DNA of 7,802 nt from Spirochaetaceae bacterium (GTDB lineage: Bacteria > Spirochaetota > Spirochaetia > DSM-2461), in NCBI GenBank assembly GCA_003246505.1, contig QKAI01000138.1:1-7802 (forward strand). Reading direction: 5' to 3'. Every line of letters begins with the position of its first letter. Position 1 is the stretch's first letter. Shown piece by piece: positions 6,170 through 7,802 of the stretch. The notes under the pieces were generated by a model. It did no database searches and was not told the origin of the DNA. It was given only the letters and a program-made list of their open reading frames with translations. The position numbers and the translations under genes were made by a program.

Positions 6170-7417
6170 TCAGATAGCCCTCAGGGCTTCCACCGGCTCG
6201 ATCTTCGATGCCCGGCGGGACGGTATGAATGTGGACAGGGAGGCCACGGCAACGGAGTAGATGAAGACTACCACCGTGTTCTTGAGGCTCAGCCCAAGGT
6301 AGAGGTAGTTGGACATGTTGAAGCCCTCCATATCCTCCACCATGGTGCCCAGGGGAATTCCCGACTTACCCACGGCCAGGATGATGATAATGCCCACCGC
6401 CGTTCCGGCCAGGGCCCCGATAAGGCTGATGAAGAATGCCTCAAGGAAGAAGAGCCGGGTCAGCTCCCTCCCCCGCATACCCATGGCCCCCAGGGTGCCG
6501 ATCTCCTTCATCCTCTCATAGATGACCATGATGGTGGTGTTGATGATGACCGAGCTGCCCAGGACGAAGAAGAAGAGGGCGAAGACGTTGTAGATGTTGG
6601 AGGCCAGGTTCATCATGGAGAATACCAGGTTCGTCTCCAGCCAGGACTCGATTTTCAGGTCCGGATAGGACGGTCCCAGATCCTTACGGAGCAGGGTGGC
6701 CGCGTCATCCGCGGAGAGGGCCTTCTCGTCCACGGTAAGGAGTATCTCCGAGAGGCCGTCCTCCATAAGGAGCAGGCGCTGGGCCGTGTCCAGGGGCATG
6801 AGAACCGTGGTCCCGTTGAGGGAGGTGACCGGGTAGGCCAGAAGGCCCGTCACCGTCAGGGTGAAGTGCTTGGAGGTGCGGTTGGACTTCTGGGTCAGGA
6901 TGGTGATTTTTTCCGGTTCCCCATCGTTCAGATCCAGGCCCAGCTCCTACGCCAGCTTTATGCCTATGACCGCTTCCATCTCCCCCGGCTCGGGGAGGCG
7001 CCCCGCCACGAGGGCCTCGTCCAGGTGCTGGAAATCCTTCTCCAGTGAAAAATCCACCCCCTTGCCCAGAACGTTGTGCTCCCGGTCGTCCCGGTAGATC
7101 CTCCCGGGGAAGTTGATCCTTTCCGAAACCCCGGTGACCCAGGGGTAGGAGGCGAAGCTATCCGCCGTCTCCTTCCCCTTCTCCACATAAAGATGAACCG
7201 GGTTGAGCCGCTCGTATTTGTCGAACTCCGCGTTACGTATGCGGATCATACCGGTGATATAGCGCTGCTCGTTCCGGGCCATGTCATCCAGCATCCCCTC
7301 CATCATCCCGAACAGGAGGACGATGCTCATGGTGGCCACGGCGATGGCCGAGCCGGATAAAATGCTCCTCCTTCTGTTTCTCATGATATTCCTTAACGCG
7401 ATATGGGACAGTTTCAT
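6170..7417 (-). pseudogene. FtsX/LolC/MacB-type permease B, interrupted by an in-frame TAG
   Basis: Read through, this is a 415-residue permease with the same plan and nearly the same length as permease A. One helix lies around residues 20-40, an extracytoplasmic domain at about 43-265, and three helices near 275-298, 325-349 and 379-399. It ends in the textbook FtsX tail IPSRRASKIEPVEALRAI. The coupling segment is YERMKEIGTLGAMGMRGREL. Codon 157 (6947-6949) is TAG, between IGIKLA and ELGLDLND, and the frame is unbroken on both sides. A single base change from GAG, CAG or AAG would explain it. The first half keeps only one helix; the second half lacks a good start, although AGGAG at the stop precedes a CTG by six bases. 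The start at 7417 is fixed by AGGAGG nine bases upstream. The break may be a real mutation or a sequencing error. Confidence 0.85.
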
Positions 7418-7426
7418 GACAGCTTT

Positions 7427-7432
7427 CCTCCT
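7427..7432 (-). promoter_or_regulatory. Ribosome binding site of permease B
   Basis: AGGAGG on the minus strand, nine bases before the ATG at 7417 and overlapping the TAG stop of permease C. It rules out the in-frame ATG at 7438, which would lie ahead of it. Confidence 0.8.
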
Positions 7433-7802
7433 ATACATATCTGAGGCATTCGGTGATTTCCATCTTCGTCAGCCTTTTCGTGACGAACCAGGATATTCCC
7501 GAGCAGATTCCCATGCCTCCCGCCAGGGCGATAACGTAGTCCCTGATGATCCAAATCCCGTACATTATGCCGGACACCCGGTAGCCTACCTTGACGTCCT
7601 TAAGCAGGTCACCGTAGTTGATGCCCACCTTTACCAGGTAGAGGTTGATCGCCCCTCCCCACAGCATGCCTATGATGCCGCCGATCAGTCCGATGCCCGC
7701 CGCCTCTATGAGAAAGGTCCGGCGCAGATCGGAGTCGGTCATGCCCATGGCCCTCATCATCCCCAGCTCCCTGGTCCTCTCGAAGAGGCTCATGAGCACC
7801 GT
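7431..7802 (-). CDS. FtsX/LolC/MacB-type permease C, C-terminal part (partial, enters from right edge)
   Basis: The last 123 codons of a third permease. The frame is open to the window edge, so the true start lies beyond it. The first visible residues, TVLMSLFERTRELGMMRAMGM, are the FtsX coupling segment and align without gaps with permease A (TMLMSVMERQREMGMMRSLGM). Two helices follow, and between them a loop with VGYRVSGIMYGIW, again matching permease A and not B. The tail KRLTKMEITECLRYV is a degenerate form of the usual PxEALR ending. A and C are therefore close paralogues. Its TAG stop lies 13 nt before the start of permease B. An ATPase gene is expected further upstream, outside the window. 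Confidence 0.9.
   Translation of the reverse strand, partial: TVLMSLFERTRELGMMRAMGMTDSDLRRTFLIEAAGIGLIGGIIGMLWGGAINLYLVKVGINYGDLLKDVKVGYRVSGIMYGIWIIRDYVIALAGGMGICSGISWFVTKRLTKMEITECLRYV

Noticed and set aside
6947..6949. TAG read as pyrrolysine or another recoded amino acid
   Set aside because: TAG is the natural stop of three other genes in this window, and permeases of this family have no known need for such a residue at this place. A single substitution is simpler.
6167..7048. Plus-strand open frame spanning the amber site, which might suggest the permease side is the false one
   Set aside because: Its product is low-complexity Gly/His/Asp/Gln-rich sequence, whereas the minus strand carries clear FtsX motifs on both sides of the TAG.

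Overview
The window looks like the chromosome of a diderm (Gram-negative-type) bacterium. It is fairly GC-rich and densely coded, with long antisense shadow frames. An outer-membrane beta-barrel gene, a LolA-like periplasmic carrier gene and LolCE/MacB-type permease genes lie side by side, which requires two membranes. The set resembles what I associate with spirochaetes such as Spirochaeta/Treponema relatives, but this assignment is an inference with low to moderate confidence.

Left block (1-1638, minus strand): an AraC-type activator with a GyrI-like ligand-sensing domain is followed after about 40 nt by an MFS transporter that runs off the left edge. This looks like a small drug or metabolite efflux unit with its own sensor.

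Middle (1639-2573): an intergenic stretch of about 445 nt separates the AraC gene from a plus-strand small heat-shock protein gene (Hsp20). In front of Hsp20 is a very good match to a sigma-54 -24/-12 promoter, with short inverted repeats at enhancer-like distances upstream. A strong hairpin-plus-T-tract terminator follows Hsp20 and touches the stop codon of the convergent operon.

Right block (2572-7802, minus strand, transcribed right to left): a tightly packed operon whose genes overlap or lie at most 15 nt apart. In transcription order it holds FtsX/LolC-type permease C (partial, enters from the right edge), permease B (full length but cut by an in-frame TAG at codon 157), a secreted LolA-like outer-membrane lipoprotein-sorting protein, permease A, a secreted beta-barrel outer-membrane protein, and a small membrane-anchored protein of unknown function. 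No ATPase gene is in view; it probably lies upstream, beyond 7802. My working model is a Lol-like envelope export route: inner-membrane ABC permeases hand a lipoprotein or lipid to the LolA-like carrier, and the beta-barrel acts at the outer membrane. The most notable points are the three-permease layout with carrier and barrel, the premature amber codon in permease B, and the sigma-54 promoter on a heat-shock gene.
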